Below, in pieces: positions 26,293 to 39,600 of a stretch of DNA of 64,000 bases (positions are counted from its first letter, which is position 1; every line of letters begins with the position of its first letter). The notes beneath the pieces were generated by a model. That model worked only from the letters and a program-made list of their open reading frames with translations. It had not been told where the DNA came from and did no database searches. The position numbers and the translations under genes were made by a program. The stretch is from Mycobacterium gastri. Lineage in GTDB: Bacteria > Actinomycetota > Actinomycetes > Mycobacteriales > Mycobacteriaceae. The stretch covers positions 174,131 through 238,130 of the forward strand of contig NZ_LQOX01000055.1 in assembly GCF_002102175.1 (NCBI RefSeq), written 5' to 3'.

Positions 26293-27489
26293 ATGTCAGA
26301 GCGAGTCATCCTGGCATATTCCGGCGGTCTGGACACCTCGGTGGCCATCAGCTGGATCGGCAAGGAGACCGGCCGTGAGGTCGTGGCGGTGGCGATCGAC
26401 CTTGGCCAGGGTGGCGAGGACATGGAGGTGGTGCGGCAGCGGGCGCTGGACTGCGGCGCCGTCGAGGCCGTCGTCGTCGATGCCCGCGACGAGTTCGCCG
26501 AGGGCTACTGCCTGCCGACGATCCTGAACAACGCGCTCTACATGGACCGCTACCCCTTGGTGTCGGCGATCAGCCGGCCGTTGATCGTCAAGCATCTGGT
26601 TGCGGCCGCACGCGAGCACGGCGGCGGCATCGTCGCGCACGGCTGCACCGGCAAAGGCAACGACCAGGTTCGCTTCGAAGTCGGATTCGCTTCACTGGCA
26701 CCGGATTTGGAGGTGCTGGCGCCGGTCCGTGACTATGCCTGGACCCGGGAGAAGGCGATCGCGTTCGCTGAAGAAAACGCCATCCCGATCAATGTCACCA
26801 AACGTTCACCGTTTTCCATCGACCAGAATGTCTGGGGCCGCGCGGTGGAGACCGGCTTTCTGGAGCACTTGTGGAATGCCCCCACCAAGGACGTCTACGC
26901 CTACACCGAAGACCCCACGGTCAACTGGAACACTCCCGACGAGGTGATCGTCGGATTCGAAAAAGGCGTACCGGTGTCGATCGACGGCCGATCGGTGTCG
27001 GTGTTGCAGGCCATCGAAGAACTCAACCGCCGCGCCGGTGCACAAGGTGTCGGCCGGCTCGATGTGGTCGAAGACCGGTTGGTCGGCATCAAGAGCCGCG
27101 AGATCTACGAGGCCCCGGGTGCGATGGTGCTCATCACCGCGCACACCGAGCTGGAGCACGTGACATTGGAACGCGAGCTGGGCCGGTTCAAGCGTCAGAC
27201 CGATCAGCGCTGGGCCGAGCTGGTGTACGACGGGCTATGGTATTCGCCGCTGAAGATCGCGCTGGAAAGCTTCGTCGCCAAGACCCAGGAGCACGTGTCC
27301 GGCGAGGTCCGCATGGTGTTGCACGGCGGCCACATCGCGGTCAACGGGCGGCGCAGCGCCGAATCCCTCTACGACTTCAACCTGGCCACCTACGACGAGG
27401 GCGACAGCTTCGACCAGTCGGCCGCCCGCGGATTCGTCTACGTGCACGGGCTGTCGTCCAAGCTGTCCGCCCGCCGGGATCTGCGGTGA
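26293..27489 (+). CDS. argG: Argininosuccinate synthase
   Basis: ArgG joins citrulline and aspartate with ATP to form argininosuccinate. The 398-residue protein begins with the PP-loop motif [16 protein letters not shown] and contains [15 protein letters not shown] and the C-terminal multimerisation domain. It lies 26 nt after argR with GAGGAG before ATG 26293. Confidence 0.98.
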   Translation: MSERVILAYSGGLDTSVAISWIGKETGREVVAVAIDLGQGGEDMEVVRQRALDCGAVEAVVVDARDEFAEGYCLPTILNNALYMDRYPLVSAISRPLIVKHLVAAAREHGGGIVAHGCTGKGNDQVRFEVGFASLAPDLEVLAPVRDYAWTREKAIAFAEENAIPINVTKRSPFSIDQNVWGRAVETGFLEHLWNAPTKDVYAYTEDPTVNWNTPDEVIVGFEKGVPVSIDGRSVSVLQAIEELNRRAGAQGVGRLDVVEDRLVGIKSREIYEAPGAMVLITAHTELEHVTLERELGRFKRQTDQRWAELVYDGLWYSPLKIALESFVAKTQEHVSGEVRMVLHGGHIAVNGRRSAESLYDFNLATYDEGDSFDQSAARGFVYVHGLSSKLSARRDLR

Positions 27490-27501
27490 CGGGCCGTCGG
27501 C

Positions 27502-29020
<1,519 letters not shown>

Positions 29021-29087
29021 ACTTCTACCTCTAGGTAAGCTAATCGAACGTTTCGGCGTTGACTTTCGTGTTGAAGGGGTGGGACCA

Positions 29088-30149
29088 ATGAGCGTCATCG
29101 CCGGTGTATTCGGCGCTTTGCCGCCCTATCGCTATAGCCAGCGGGAACTCACCGACACCTTTGTCAACATTCCGGATTTCCGGGGTTACGAAGACATCGT
29201 CCGGCAGTTGCATGCCAATTCGAAGGTTGACAGCCGGCACCTGGTCCTGCCGTTGGAGACCTACCCCACGCTGAACGACTTCGGCGAGGCCAACGAGATC
29301 TTTCTCGACAAAGCTGTGGACCTGGGCGTCGAAGCCCTGATGGGGGCGCTCGACGTGGCTGGGCTGCAGCCCGAGGACCTCGATCTCATCATCACCACCA
29401 CGGTCACCGGTGTGGCGGTGCCGTCGCTGGACGCACGCATCGCCGGCCGGGTCGGGCTGCGCCCGGATGTGCGACGGCTACCGCTATTCGGCCTGGGCTG
29501 CGTGGCCGGAGCGGCCGGCGTGGCTCGGCTGCACGATTACCTGCGCGGTGCCCCCGACGGCATCGCGGCCTTGGTTTCGGTCGAGCTGTGCTCGCTCACC
29601 TATCCCGGGTACAAGCCTTCGCTGGCCGGCCTGGTGGGCAGTGCTTTGTTTGCTGACGGCGCCGCCGCGGTAGTGGCGGCCGGGGACCGGCGCGCTGACC
29701 ACGTCGGCGCCGACGGACCGGACATCCTCGACTCGCGCAGCCATCTCTACCCCGACTCACTGCGCACCATGGGATACGACGTCGGCTCCGCCGGGTTCGA
29801 GCTCGTCCTGTCCAAGGATCTGGCGGCCGTTGTTGAGGAGTACGTGGCCGAAGACGTCAGCACTTTCCTGGCCGCGCACGACTTGAGCACTACCGACATC
29901 GGCGCCTGGGTGACCCACCCCGGTGGCCCCAAGATCATCAACGCGATCACCGAGAGTCTCGACTTGCCCCCGGAGGCCCTGGAGCTGACCTGGCGCTCGC
30001 TCGGCGAGATCGGGAACCTCTCCTCGGCGTCGGTGCTGCACGTGCTGCGCGACACCATCGCCAAACCACCGCCCAGTGGAAGCCCGGGTCTGATGATGGC
30101 GATGGGCCCCGGATTCTGCTCCGAACTAGTGCTGCTGCGCTGGCATTAA
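29088..30149 (+). CDS. pks10: Type III polyketide synthase (Pks10-like)
   Basis: A chalcone-synthase-like homodimeric enzyme that extends an acyl starter with malonyl-CoA and cyclises the product, typically to alkylpyrones or alkylresorcinols. The Cys-His-Asn triad is visible: Cys138 in [13 protein letters not shown], His277 in [11 protein letters not shown] and Asn310 in [12 protein letters not shown]. The 353-residue length is standard. ATG 29088 is preceded by GAAGGGG; a GTG three codons upstream is in frame but unlikely. It lies 67 nt after argH and 89 nt before pks7, on the same strand. It is a paralogue of pks11 at 46144. In M. tuberculosis pks10 has been implicated in phthiocerol dimycocerosate production, but the direct product is uncertain. 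Confidence 0.93.
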   Translation: MSVIAGVFGALPPYRYSQRELTDTFVNIPDFRGYEDIVRQLHANSKVDSRHLVLPLETYPTLNDFGEANEIFLDKAVDLGVEALMGALDVAGLQPEDLDLIITTTVTGVAVPSLDARIAGRVGLRPDVRRLPLFGLGCVAGAAGVARLHDYLRGAPDGIAALVSVELCSLTYPGYKPSLAGLVGSALFADGAAAVVAAGDRRADHVGADGPDILDSRSHLYPDSLRTMGYDVGSAGFELVLSKDLAAVVEEYVAEDVSTFLAAHDLSTTDIGAWVTHPGGPKIINAITESLDLPPEALELTWRSLGEIGNLSSASVLHVLRDTIAKPPPSGSPGLMMAMGPGFCSELVLLRWH

Positions 30150-30238
30150 TCGACGTGGACTGTCTACTCGGTCGGGGGGTTGCGGAGGCGGCGTGCCGGT
30201 CGCGCCGGTTCCTGGAGTAGTACGAAAGACCGCGTGGT

Positions 30239-31612
30239 ATGGACAGCACCCGAGAACAGCTCATCACGGCCCTGCGCAAAACACTCAAGGAAAACGAGCG
30301 GCTGAAGCGGGAAAACCGTGACGTTCTGACCCAGGCGACGGAGCCGGTGGCCGTGGTGGGGATGGGCTGCCGCTATCCGGGCGGCATCGACAGCCCCGAA
30401 GGCCTGTGGGAGATGGTGGCGGCCGGCCGGGACGTGGTGTCGGATTTTCCGGACGATCGCGGCTGGGATCTGGCGAATCTGTTCGACCCGGACCCCGACG
30501 CGGTGGGCACCTCGTACACCCGCAGCGGCGGATTCCTCACCGACGTCGCCGGCTTCGACGCCGAGTTCTTCGGGATAGCGCCCAGTGAGGCGCTGGCGAT
30601 GGATCCGCAGCAGCGGCTGCTGCTCGAGGTGGCCTGGGAAGCCTTGGAACGCACCGGGATTGACCCGACCACGCTGCGCGGCTCGCCCACCGGCGTCTTC
30701 GTCGGAGTGTTCCACGGCTCCTACGGCGGGCAGGGCCGGGTACCCGGCGACCTCGAAAGGTACGGGCTGCGCGGTTCGACGTTGAGCGTGGCGTCGGGTC
30801 GGGTGGCGTATGTGCTGGGTTTGGCGGGCCCGGCGGTGTCGGTGGATACGGCGTGTTCGTCGTCGTTGGTGGCGTTGCATCTGGCGGTGCAGTCGTTGCG
30901 GTCGCGCGAGTGTGATCTGGCGCTGGTGGGTGGGGTGACGGTGATGGCCACCCCGGCGATGTTCGTGGAGTTCAGTAGGCAGCGGGCGCTGGCGCCCGAC
31001 GGCCGGTGCAAGGCGTATGCGGGCGCTGCCGATGGCACTGGCTTTTCCGAGGGTGCCGGGGTGTTGGTGGTGGAGCGGCTCGCTGATGCGCGGCGGTGGG
31101 GGCATCCGGTGTTGGCGCTGGTGCGGGGTTCGGCGGTGAATCAGGATGGCGCCTCCAACGGACTGGCGACACCGAATGGGCCGGCGCAGCAGCGGGTGAT
31201 TCGGGCGGCGTTGGCCAGTGCGCGGCTGGGGGTGGCCGATGTGGATGTGGTGGAGGGGCATGGGACCGGGACCATGCTGGGGGATCCGATTGAGGCGCAG
31301 GCGATTGTGGCCACCTATGGGCAGCGTGAGCCCGGGAAAGAGCCGCTGTGGTTGGGGTCGATCAAATCCAACATGGGGCATACGTCGGCGGCGGCGGGGG
31401 TGGCCGGGGTGATGAAGATGGTGTTGGCGATGCAGCAAGGGGTGTTGCCTCAGACGTTGCATGTGGATGTGCCGACGCCGCATGTGGATTGGTCGGCGGG
31501 GGCGGTGTCGTTGTTGACCGAGTCGCGGCCTTGGCCGGGTGAGCCGGTGGCGGGGCGGGTGCGGCGGGGGCGGTGTCGTCGTTTGGGATCAGTGGCACGA
31601 ATGCGCATGTGA
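30239..31612 (+). CDS. pks7: Pks7 N-terminal part (docking domain and ketosynthase), frameshifted
   Basis: ATG 30239 opens a modular type I PKS. Residues 1-38 are a charged coiled coil ([20 protein letters not shown]), a typical N-terminal docking helix that receives an upstream ACP. The ketosynthase follows, with Cys206 in [14 protein letters not shown], His341 in [12 protein letters not shown] and His381 in [12 protein letters not shown]. All catalytic residues are present. Near 31566 a base is missing: the pks8 copy reads GGGCGGGGGTG where this one reads GGGGGCGGTG. The frame therefore runs out at 31612 while the KS C-terminus continues in the next frame. In M. tuberculosis pks7 is one 2126-codon gene. 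The lesion is real or an assembly error in the duplicated block. Confidence 0.85.
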   Translation: MDSTREQLITALRKTLKENERLKRENRDVLTQATEPVAVVGMGCRYPGGIDSPEGLWEMVAAGRDVVSDFPDDRGWDLANLFDPDPDAVGTSYTRSGGFLTDVAGFDAEFFGIAPSEALAMDPQQRLLLEVAWEALERTGIDPTTLRGSPTGVFVGVFHGSYGGQGRVPGDLERYGLRGSTLSVASGRVAYVLGLAGPAVSVDTACSSSLVALHLAVQSLRSRECDLALVGGVTVMATPAMFVEFSRQRALAPDGRCKAYAGAADGTGFSEGAGVLVVERLADARRWGHPVLALVRGSAVNQDGASNGLATPNGPAQQRVIRAALASARLGVADVDVVEGHGTGTMLGDPIEAQAIVATYGQREPGKEPLWLGSIKSNMGHTSAAAGVAGVMKMVLAMQQGVLPQTLHVDVPTPHVDWSAGAVSLLTESRPWPGEPVAGRVRRGRCRRLGSVARMRM

Positions 31613-31971
31613 TTCTCGAGCAGGCGCCCTTCTTGGATGGTGCCGCGGATAGTGTTGCGGCTGAGCCGGTTACCGGGGTGGTGCCGTGGGTGGTGTCGGC
31701 GCGTTCGGGGCCGGCGTTGGCCAACCAGGCGCGGCGGTTGTGGGCGTGGGTGCAGGATCGTCCCGATCTCGATCCGGTGGATGTGGGGTGGTCGTTGGTG
31801 TCCACCCGGTCGGTGTTTGAGCATCGGGCGGTGGTGGTGGGCGCCGACCGGGCGCAGTTGCTGTCGGGTTTGGCCGGTCTGGCCGCCGGCGAGCCGGGTG
31901 CTGCGGTGGTGGCCGGCCGTGCCCGGCCGATCGGCAAAACCGTGTTCGTCTTCCCCGGACAAGGGTCGCAG
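30775..31971 (+). repeat. 1.2-kb near-identical block, copy 1 (pks7 KS and start of AT)
   Basis: From TTCGACGTTGAG at 30775 to GGGTCGCAG at 31971 the sequence is almost identical to 37161-38358 in pks8. Outside both ends similarity falls abruptly to ordinary paralogue level. The end lies in the first AT motif (FPGQGSQ). The offset between copies changes by one base because of the deletion near 31566. This looks like gene conversion between tandem PKS genes. Confidence 0.85.
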
Positions 31972-34900
31972 TGGGCCGGCATGGGAGCCCGATTGCTCGA
32001 CGCGTCACCGGTGTTCGCCGAGCAGATGCGCCGCTGCGACAAGGCACTGGGCGAGTATGTGCGCTGGTCGTTGCTCGACGTCGTGCGCGGCGCGCCGGGC
32101 GCGCCCGGTCTGGATCGGGTGGACGTCGTGCAGCCGGCGCTGTGGGCGGTCATGGTGTCGCTGGCCGAATTGTGGCGATCGGTCGGGGTGGTGCCCGACG
32201 CGGTGATCGGCCATTCGCAGGGCGAGATCGCGGCGGCTTGCGTTGCGGGAGCATTGTCCCTCGACGACGGGGCTCGGGTGGTGGCGCTGCGCAGCCGGCT
32301 GTTGGTGCGGTTGGCGGGCGCGGGCGGTATGGTGTCGATCGCTGGCCAACTGTCCCGGGTCCGGGAACTGCTGTCGCCCTGGGGCAAGCGGCTGAATATC
32401 GCTGCGGTCAACGGTGTTTCGGCGATCGTCGTTTCCGGCGAAGTGGACGTTGTCGAGGAACTGATGCGGCGATGCGAGGCGGCCGACATCCGGGCCCGCA
32501 GGGTCGACGTCGACTACGCCTCGCACTCCGCCCATGTCGACGCCATCCGTACCGAACTCGTCGACGCCCTCGCTGGCATCGACCCGCGATCGGCGCCGAT
32601 CGCCTTCTTCTCCACCGTCACCGGCCAACTCGTCGATACCGCCGGCCTCGACGCCGAGTACTGGTACCAAAACATCCGCCAGACGGTGCAATTCGACCGG
32701 GCCGTCCGCGCCGCCTCCGGCGCCGGGTACCAAGTCTTCATCGAATCCAGCCCGCACCCCGTCCTGACCGCCGCCATTGAAGAGACCCTGACCGACGCCA
32801 ACGCTGCCGACGCCGACCAACCGATCGTCATCCCGTCCCTGGGCCGCGACGACGGCGGACCGAGATTCTGGCTCTCGGCAGCACAGGCCCACGTGGCGGG
32901 TGCCGGGCTGGATTGGGCCGCGGCGTTCGCCGGTCTGCACGCTCGCCGGGTGGATCTGCCGACGTACGGCTTCGTCCATCGCCGGTTCTGGCTCGGCCAA
33001 CCCGATGCCGGCAGCGCAGCTGCGGGGCGTCTGGGGTTGACCGGCGCCGCGCACGGCTTGCTGGGTGCGGTGGTCGAGCGGCCCGACTCCGGCGGCGTCG
33101 TGCTGACCGGCCAGCTATCGGTGAGTGCCCAGCCATGGTTGGCCGACCACGCGGTGGCCGGGGTGGTGCTGTTCCCGGGTGCGGGGTTCGCGGAGCTGGC
33201 CGTCCGGGCCGGCGACGAGGTCGGCTGCGCCACCGTGGCGGAGCTCACGGTGACGGAGCCGTTGCTGTTGCCGACGACCGGCGCGGCGCAGGTGCAAATC
33301 GTGGTGAGCGCCGAAGATGCGTCGGGCCGGCGCAGCGCATCGGTGTATTCGCGCGCCGCCCAACCGGATTCGACCTGGACGTCACACGCTGAGGCGGTGT
33401 TGGCGCCCGGGGTGCTAGCTCCGGAAACAGACTGGTCGACATGGCCACCGGCGGGCGCAACGCCGTTGGATGTGACCGGAGCCTACGAGCGGCTGGCCGC
33501 ACGGGGCTACACGTATGGTCCGGCGTTTCGCGGTCTGCGGGCGATCTGGCAGCTGGGAGAGGAGATCTTCGCCGAGGTGACCCTGCCCGAGCACGCCGCC
33601 CTGGACGTCGGCGGATTCGGCATCCATCCGGTACTGCTCGACGCGGCACTGCATGCGCTGGGCGTCGCCGGCGGGCAGGACGAAACGGTGTTGCCGTTCT
33701 CGTGGCAGGGCCTGTCGCTGCATGCCGCGGGGGCATCCCGGGCACGGGTCCGCCTGGCGCCGACGGGTGCCGACTCGGTGTCGCTGGAATTGGCTGATGC
33801 GGCGGGCTTACCTGTATTGACCGTGCGGAACGTGGCGTTTCGTCCGTTGCCTGACCGGGCGCTGTCCGCGGTCGCGCGTGGTGACGGCGGCTTGTTCCAG
33901 GTCGTGTGGTCGCCGATAACGCTGGCGCACGACGGAATTGGTGAGGCACCCGCGATGGTGTGGGAGTTGGCTGCCCAGGTGCCGCGGCAGGCGGACGTGG
34001 TGAAATCGGTGCGTGCGGCCACCCATGCGGTGCTGGCAATGCTGCAGTCGTGGTTGTCGGGCGACGAGGGCGGCGTCTTGGTGGTGCTGACCCATGGGGC
34101 GGTGGGTCTGGCGGACGAGGACGTCTCGGACTTGGCCGCTGCGGCGGCGTGGGGGCTGGTGCGTTCGGCGCAGGCGGAGCATCCGGGCCGGGTGGTGCTG
34201 CTGGATTCGGACGGATCGGTGGATGTCGGCGCGGTAATCCGTGCTGGTGAGCCGCAACTGGTGGTGCGCGACGGCGCGGCCTATCAGGCTCGGTTGCGGT
34301 CGCTGGACCCGATACTTCGGCTGCCCGAGGTCCCGTCCGGGTGGCGATTGATCCCCGGAGGCGCGGGGACACTCGACGACGTGCGGGTGGGTGCGTGTGA
34401 ACGAAGCGAGCTCGCCACCGGTCAGGTGCGGGTAGCGGTGGCCGCGGTCGGGGTGAACTTCCGCGACGTGCTGGTGGCGCTGGGCATGTATCCAGGCGGG
34501 GGCGACCTCGGTATCGAGGGCGCCGGGGTCGTTGTCGAGGTAGGGCCGGGCGTTTCCGGTGTGTCCGGTGTGGCCGTCGGCGACGCGGTGATGGGGATGC
34601 TGGGCGTGGCGGGCCCCGAGGCCGTGGTGGATCAGCGGCTGGTGACCGCGGTTCCGCCGGGCTGGCCGCTGGATACGGCTGCTGGTGTCCCGGTGGTGTT
34701 CCTGACGGCGTTCTACGGCCTGTCGGACCTGGCGGGGGTGCGGGCCGGGCAGAAGGTGTTGGTGCACGCCGCCACCGGCGGGGTGGGTATGGCCGCGGTG
34801 CAGCTGGCTCGGCGCTGGGGCCTGGAGGTTTTCGTCACGGCCAGTCGCGGCAAGTGGGATACCCTGCGGGCCTTGGGTTTTGACGACGACCATATCGGCG

Positions 34901-36612
34901 ACTCCCGCACCCTGGAATTCGAAGAGAAGTTCCGCCAAGCCACCGGCGGTGCCGGAGTCGACGTGGTGCTCAACTCGCTGGCCGGCGAGTTTGTCGACGC
35001 GTCGCTGCGGCTGCTGAGCCCGGGCGGGCAATTTGTCGAAATGGGCAAAACCGATATTCGCGACCCGCGGACTATTGCCGAGCGGTACCGGGGCGCCGGT
35101 TACCGCGCATTCGATCTGATCGAAGCCGGACCGGACCGGATCGCGCAGATGTTGGCCGAACTGATGAAGATGTTCGCTGCCGGAGAGTTGAAGCCATTGC
35201 CCACCAAGGCTTTCGATGTGCGGCTGGCCCGGCGGGCGTATCGCTTCGTCAGCCAGGCCCGCCATATCGGCAAGGTGGTGTTGACGGTTTCCGAGAGCGC
35301 CGGCGGGCTTGCCGGGGGCACGGTCGTGATCACCGGCGGGACCGGGATGGCCGGTGCGGCGCTGGCCCACCACGTCGTATCCCGCCACCGGGTGGCCCAT
35401 GTGATGCTGGTCAGTCGATCCGGGGCCCGGGCCCAAGGGATTTCGGAGCTGGCCGACGAGTTGCGGGATGCCGGGGCCCAGGTGTCGGTAGTGGCTTGTG
35501 ACGTGGCCGACCGTGACGCGGTAGCCGCGCTGCTCGCGCAGGTGCCGCCGCGGTATCCGCTGCGGGGGGTGTTTCATGCCGCCGGGGTCCTCGATGACGG
35601 GCTGATCGCCTCGCTGACACCCGACCGGCTGGATGGCGTGCTGCGCGCCAAGGTCGACGGGGCCTGGAACTTGCACGAATTGACCCGATATCTGGATGTC
35701 TCGGCGTTCGTCCTCTTCTCGTCGATGGCCGGCATCCTGGGCACCCCGGGCCAAGGCAATTACGCGGCGGCCAACAGCTTCCTCGACGGGCTGGCGGCGT
35801 ATCGACGCTCGCATGGGTTGCCGGGATTGTCGGTGGCGTGGGGGCTGTGGGAACAGCCCAGTGCGATGACCCGGAACCTGGGGGACCGCGACAAGGCCCG
35901 GATGAGTCGGGCGGGGCTGGCAACCCTGTCAACCGGGCAGGCGCTCGAGCTGCTCGATGCCGCAATGGTCGCGGACCGCGGCGTCGCGGTGGCCACCCGG
36001 CTCGACGCCCGCGCGCTCGGCTCCGACAGCACCGCGCCATCGCCGTTGTTCAGCGAGCTGGCCGCCCGTCCGGCCCGACGCGTCGTCGACGACACCGACA
36101 TCGCCGTCTCGGCAACGGGATTGGTCCCCCGACTGCGTTCGCTCGGTCCCGAGCAGCGACACCGAGAACTCGTCGACGTGGTCTGTAGCAACGCCGCCAC
36201 CGTGCTGGGACGTTCCAGCACCGCCGACATCAACGCCCGCAACGCGTTCCAAGACCTGGGCTTCGACTCGCTGACGGCCGTCGAACTGCGCAATCGATTG
36301 AAAACGGCGACCGGCCTGGCACTTTCGCCCACCCTGATCTTCGATTATCCCACCCCCGCCGCCCTCGCCGAACACCTCGACAGCCGTCTGGCCGCCGCCA
36401 CCGGAGACCAACCCGACCTCCTGGCCCGCTGCAACGACATGGCCGGCGAGCTCGACAGGCTCATCGACCGTGGCGACTGGGCACCGCAGGACAAGGCACG
36501 GCTAGCCGACCGGCTGCACGCCATCCTGGCCCATCTCACCGCCGACGACGACATCACCACCGCCAGCGAAAGCCAGCTCTTCGCCATCCTCGACGAAGAA
36601 CTCGGCTCCTGA
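31573..36612 (+). CDS. pks7: Pks7 remainder (AT-DH-ER-KR-ACP), after a frameshift
   Basis: This 1679-codon frame begins within the KS C-terminus ([16 protein letters not shown]) and completes a fully reducing module. [14 protein letters not shown], serine in [10 protein letters not shown] and the YASH motif (32515-32526), which predicts methylmalonyl-CoA. DH: histidine in the HxxxGxxxxP motif (33148-33150) and aspartate in [37 protein letters not shown] site. [13 protein letters not shown], an LDD motif (B-type) and [10 protein letters not shown] tyrosine. ACP: phosphopantetheine serine in [12 protein letters not shown] (36268-36270). The C-terminal [12 protein letters not shown] helix is a docking segment, also present on Pks8. 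No thioesterase follows. The stop is 21 nt before the pks8 start. Alone this frame lacks a KS, so function needs frame restoration. Confidence 0.88.
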   Translation: MSSFGISGTNAHVILEQAPFLDGAADSVAAEPVTGVVPWVVSARSGPALANQARRLWAWVQDRPDLDPVDVGWSLVSTRSVFEHRAVVVGADRAQLLSGLAGLAAGEPGAAVVAGRARPIGKTVFVFPGQGSQWAGMGARLLDASPVFAEQMRRCDKALGEYVRWSLLDVVRGAPGAPGLDRVDVVQPALWAVMVSLAELWRSVGVVPDAVIGHSQGEIAAACVAGALSLDDGARVVALRSRLLVRLAGAGGMVSIAGQLSRVRELLSPWGKRLNIAAVNGVSAIVVSGEVDVVEELMRRCEAADIRARRVDVDYASHSAHVDAIRTELVDALAGIDPRSAPIAFFSTVTGQLVDTAGLDAEYWYQNIRQTVQFDRAVRAASGAGYQVFIESSPHPVLTAAIEETLTDANAADADQPIVIPSLGRDDGGPRFWLSAAQAHVAGAGLDWAAAFAGLHARRVDLPTYGFVHRRFWLGQPDAGSAAAGRLGLTGAAHGLLGAVVERPDSGGVVLTGQLSVSAQPWLADHAVAGVVLFPGAGFAELAVRAGDEVGCATVAELTVTEPLLLPTTGAAQVQIVVSAEDASGRRSASVYSRAAQPDSTWTSHAEAVLAPGVLAPETDWSTWPPAGATPLDVTGAYERLAARGYTYGPAFRGLRAIWQLGEEIFAEVTLPEHAALDVGGFGIHPVLLDAALHALGVAGGQDETVLPFSWQGLSLHAAGASRARVRLAPTGADSVSLELADAAGLPVLTVRNVAFRPLPDRALSAVARGDGGLFQVVWSPITLAHDGIGEAPAMVWELAAQVPRQADVVKSVRAATHAVLAMLQSWLSGDEGGVLVVLTHGAVGLADEDVSDLAAAAAWGLVRSAQAEHPGRVVLLDSDGSVDVGAVIRAGEPQLVVRDGAAYQARLRSLDPILRLPEVPSGWRLIPGGAGTLDDVRVGACERSELATGQVRVAVAAVGVNFRDVLVALGMYPGGGDLGIEGAGVVVEVGPGVSGVSGVAVGDAVMGMLGVAGPEAVVDQRLVTAVPPGWPLDTAAGVPVVFLTAFYGLSDLAGVRAGQKVLVHAATGGVGMAAVQLARRWGLEVFVTASRGKWDTLRALGFDDDHIGDSRTLEFEEKFRQATGGAGVDVVLNSLAGEFVDASLRLLSPGGQFVEMGKTDIRDPRTIAERYRGAGYRAFDLIEAGPDRIAQMLAELMKMFAAGELKPLPTKAFDVRLARRAYRFVSQARHIGKVVLTVSESAGGLAGGTVVITGGTGMAGAALAHHVVSRHRVAHVMLVSRSGARAQGISELADELRDAGAQVSVVACDVADRDAVAALLAQVPPRYPLRGVFHAAGVLDDGLIASLTPDRLDGVLRAKVDGAWNLHELTRYLDVSAFVLFSSMAGILGTPGQGNYAAANSFLDGLAAYRRSHGLPGLSVAWGLWEQPSAMTRNLGDRDKARMSRAGLATLSTGQALELLDAAMVADRGVAVATRLDARALGSDSTAPSPLFSELAARPARRVVDDTDIAVSATGLVPRLRSLGPEQRHRELVDVVCSNAATVLGRSSTADINARNAFQDLGFDSLTAVELRNRLKTATGLALSPTLIFDYPTPAALAEHLDSRLAAATGDQPDLLARCNDMAGELDRLIDRGDWAPQDKARLADRLHAILAHLTADDDITTASESQLFAILDEELGS

Positions 36613-36633
36613 GCCAGCCACCAAGGAGCGACT

Positions 36634-39600
36634 TTGACGGGCACTGACAAGCATGTTGATTACCTCAAACGGCTCACCGCCGATCTGCGGCGCACCCGGC
36701 GCCGGCTTGCCGAATTGGAGGACCGGCTGTCGGAGCCGGTGGCGATCGTGGGGATGGGCTGCCGGTATCCGGGCGGCGCCGACTCGCCGGAGTCGTTGTG
36801 GCAGATGCTGATTGACGGACGCGACGCCATCTCGGAATTCCCTTCCGACCGTGGCTGGGACATCGAGGGAATGTTCGACCCGGATCCGGACGCGCCCGGG
36901 AAAACATACACGCGACGGGGTGGATTCCTCACCGACGCGGGTGACTTCGACGCCGGGTTCTTCGGAATCGGGCCGAACGAGGCGTTGGCGATGGATCCGC
37001 AGCAGCGGTTGATGCTGGAGGTGGCGTGGGAAGCCTTGGAACGCACCGGGATTGACCCGACCACGCTGCGCGGCTCGCCCACCGGCGTCTTCGTCGGCGT
37101 CATTCATGCCGGCTACGGCGGCGAGGTCAAGGGTGAGCTGGAGGGGTACGGCCTGACGGGTTCGACGTTGAGTGTGGCCTCGGGTCGGGTGGCGTATGTG
37201 CTGGGTTTGGCGGGCCCGGCGGTGTCGGTGGATACGGCGTGTTCGTCGTCGTTGGTGGCGTTGCATCTGGCGGTGCAGTCGTTGCGGTCGCGCGAGTGTG
37301 ATCTGGCGCTGGTGGGTGGGGTGACGGTGATGGCCACCCCGGCGGCGTTTGTGGAGTTCAGTAGGCAGCGGGCGCTGGCGCCCGACGGCCGGTGCAAGGC
37401 GTATGCGGGCGCTGCCGATGGCACCGCGTGGTCGGAGGGTGCCGGGGTGTTGGTGGTGGAGCGGCTCGCTGATGCGCGGCGGTGGGGGCATCCGGTGTTG
37501 GCGCTGGTGCGGGGTTCGGCGGTCAATCAGGATGGCGCCTCCAACGGGCTGACGGCGCCGAATGGGCCGGCGCAGCAGCGGGTGATTCGGGCGGCGTTGG
37601 CCAGTGCGCGGCTGGGGGTGGCCGATGTGGATGTGGTGGAGGGGCATGGGACCGGGACCATGCTGGGGGATCCGATTGAGGCGCAGGCGATTGTGGCCAC
37701 CTATGGGCAGCGTGAGCCCGGGAAAGAGCCGCTGTGGTTGGGGTCGATCAAATCCAACATGGGGCATACGTCGGCGGCGGCGGGGGTGGCCGGGGTGATG
37801 AAGATGGTGTTGGCGATGCAGCATGGGGTGTTGCCCAAGACGTTGCATGTGGATGTGCCGACGCCGCATGTGGATTGGTCGGCGGGGGCGGTGTCGTTGT
37901 TGACCGAGTCGCGGCCTTGGCCGGGTGAGCCGGTGGCAGGGCGGGTGCGGCGGGCGGGGGTGTCGTCGTTTGGGATCAGTGGCACGAATGCGCATGTGAT
38001 TCTCGAGCAGGCGCCCTTCTTGGATGGTGCCGCGGATAGTGTTGCGGTTGAGCCGGTTACCGGGGTGGTGCCGTGGGTGGTGTCGGCGCGTTCGGGGCCG
38101 GCGTTGGCCAACCAGGCGCGGCGGTTGTGGGCGTGGGTGCAGGATCGTCCCGACCTCGATCCGGTGGATGTGGGGTGGTCGTTGGTGTCCACCCGGTCGG
38201 TGTTTGAGCATCGGGCGGTGGTGGTGGGCGCCGACCGGGCGCAGTTGCTGTCGGGTTTGGCCGGTCTGGCCGCCGGCGAGCCGGGTGCTGCGGTGGTGGC
38301 CGGCCGTGCCCGGCCGATCGGCAAAACCGTGTTCGTCTTCCCCGGACAAGGGTCGCAGTATCTGGGTATGGGCCGCGGGTTGTATGAGCGGTTTCCGGTG
38401 TACGCCAAAGCATTTGACGCCGTCGCCGACGCGCTGGATCAGCACCTGAGATTGCCGTTGCGGCAGGTGCTGTGGGGCATCGATGAGGCGCTGCTGGAAA
38501 GTACCGAGTTCGCCCAACCGGCGTTGTTCGCCGTGGAGGTGGCGTTGGCGGCGCTGCTGGCGGACCTGAATGTGGTGCCGGACGTGGTGCTGGGTCATTC
38601 GGTGGGCGAGATCGCGGCGGCCCATGTGGCCGGGGTGTTGTCGCTGTCCGATGCCGCCCGCGTGGTGGTGGCGCGCGGTCGGTTGATGGCCGGGTTGCCG
38701 GCCGGCGGGGCGATGGTGGCGGTGACCGCTTCCGAAGACGAGGTGGCGCCGCTGCTGGCGCCCGGCGTCGAGATCGCGGCGGTCAATGCAGCTGATTCAG
38801 TGGTGGTTTCGGGTCCTGCGGCCGCTGTGGATGTCGTCGTCGATCGGTTGGCGTCGCTGGGTCGGCGAGTGCATCGGTTAGCGGTGTCGCACGCGTTTCA
38901 TTCGGCATTGATGGAGCCGATGCTGCCGGAGTTCGGCACGGTCCTGGCCGATCTGACGGCGGATCTGCCGCAGATCGGGTTGGTGTCCAACGTGACCGGG
39001 CAATTGGCCGGCTCGGGGTACGGGGCGGCGTCGTATTGGGTCGAGCATGTGCGCAAGCCGGTGCGGTTCGCCGACAGTGTGGCGCTGATCGAGTCGTTGG
39101 GTGCGGTGACATTCGTGGAGGTGGGCCCCCGGGCCGGGTTGACGGTGTCGCCGCCGCTGTTGGTCAAGGACCGGCCCGAAGCCCAATTCCTGCTCACCGG
39201 GCTGGGCGAATTGTTCGTTCAGGGCGTGTCCGTGGACTGGCGCACGGTGTTCACCGGCCTGGGCGCCCGGCGAGTCGAGTTGCCCACCTATGCCTTCATG
39301 CGGCGCCGGTTTTGGTTGAAAGACCTGGGAGTCGACCAGACCAAACTGAGCGGTGTCGGCCTGAGGGGGCTTGGTCATCCGCTGCTGGGGGCGGTGGTGG
39401 AGCGCCCCGACGTCGGTGGCGTGGTGTTGACGGGAATGCTGTCGCCCGAACTGCAGGGGTGGTTGGGCGATCACGTCGTAGGCGGCGTGACCCTGTTTCC
39501 GGGGGCCGGATTCGTGGAGTTGGCGTTGCGCGCCGGTGACGAGGTCGGCTGTCCGGTGGTGCAGGAGCTGACCTTACTGGCGCCGCTGGCATTGCCGGCG

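Noticed and set aside
36502..38625. A 707-codon open frame on the minus strand across pks8
   Set aside because: It is the antisense shadow of a GC-rich coding region. The product is His/Arg/Gln-rich low complexity with no family features, while the plus strand encodes a complete PKS.
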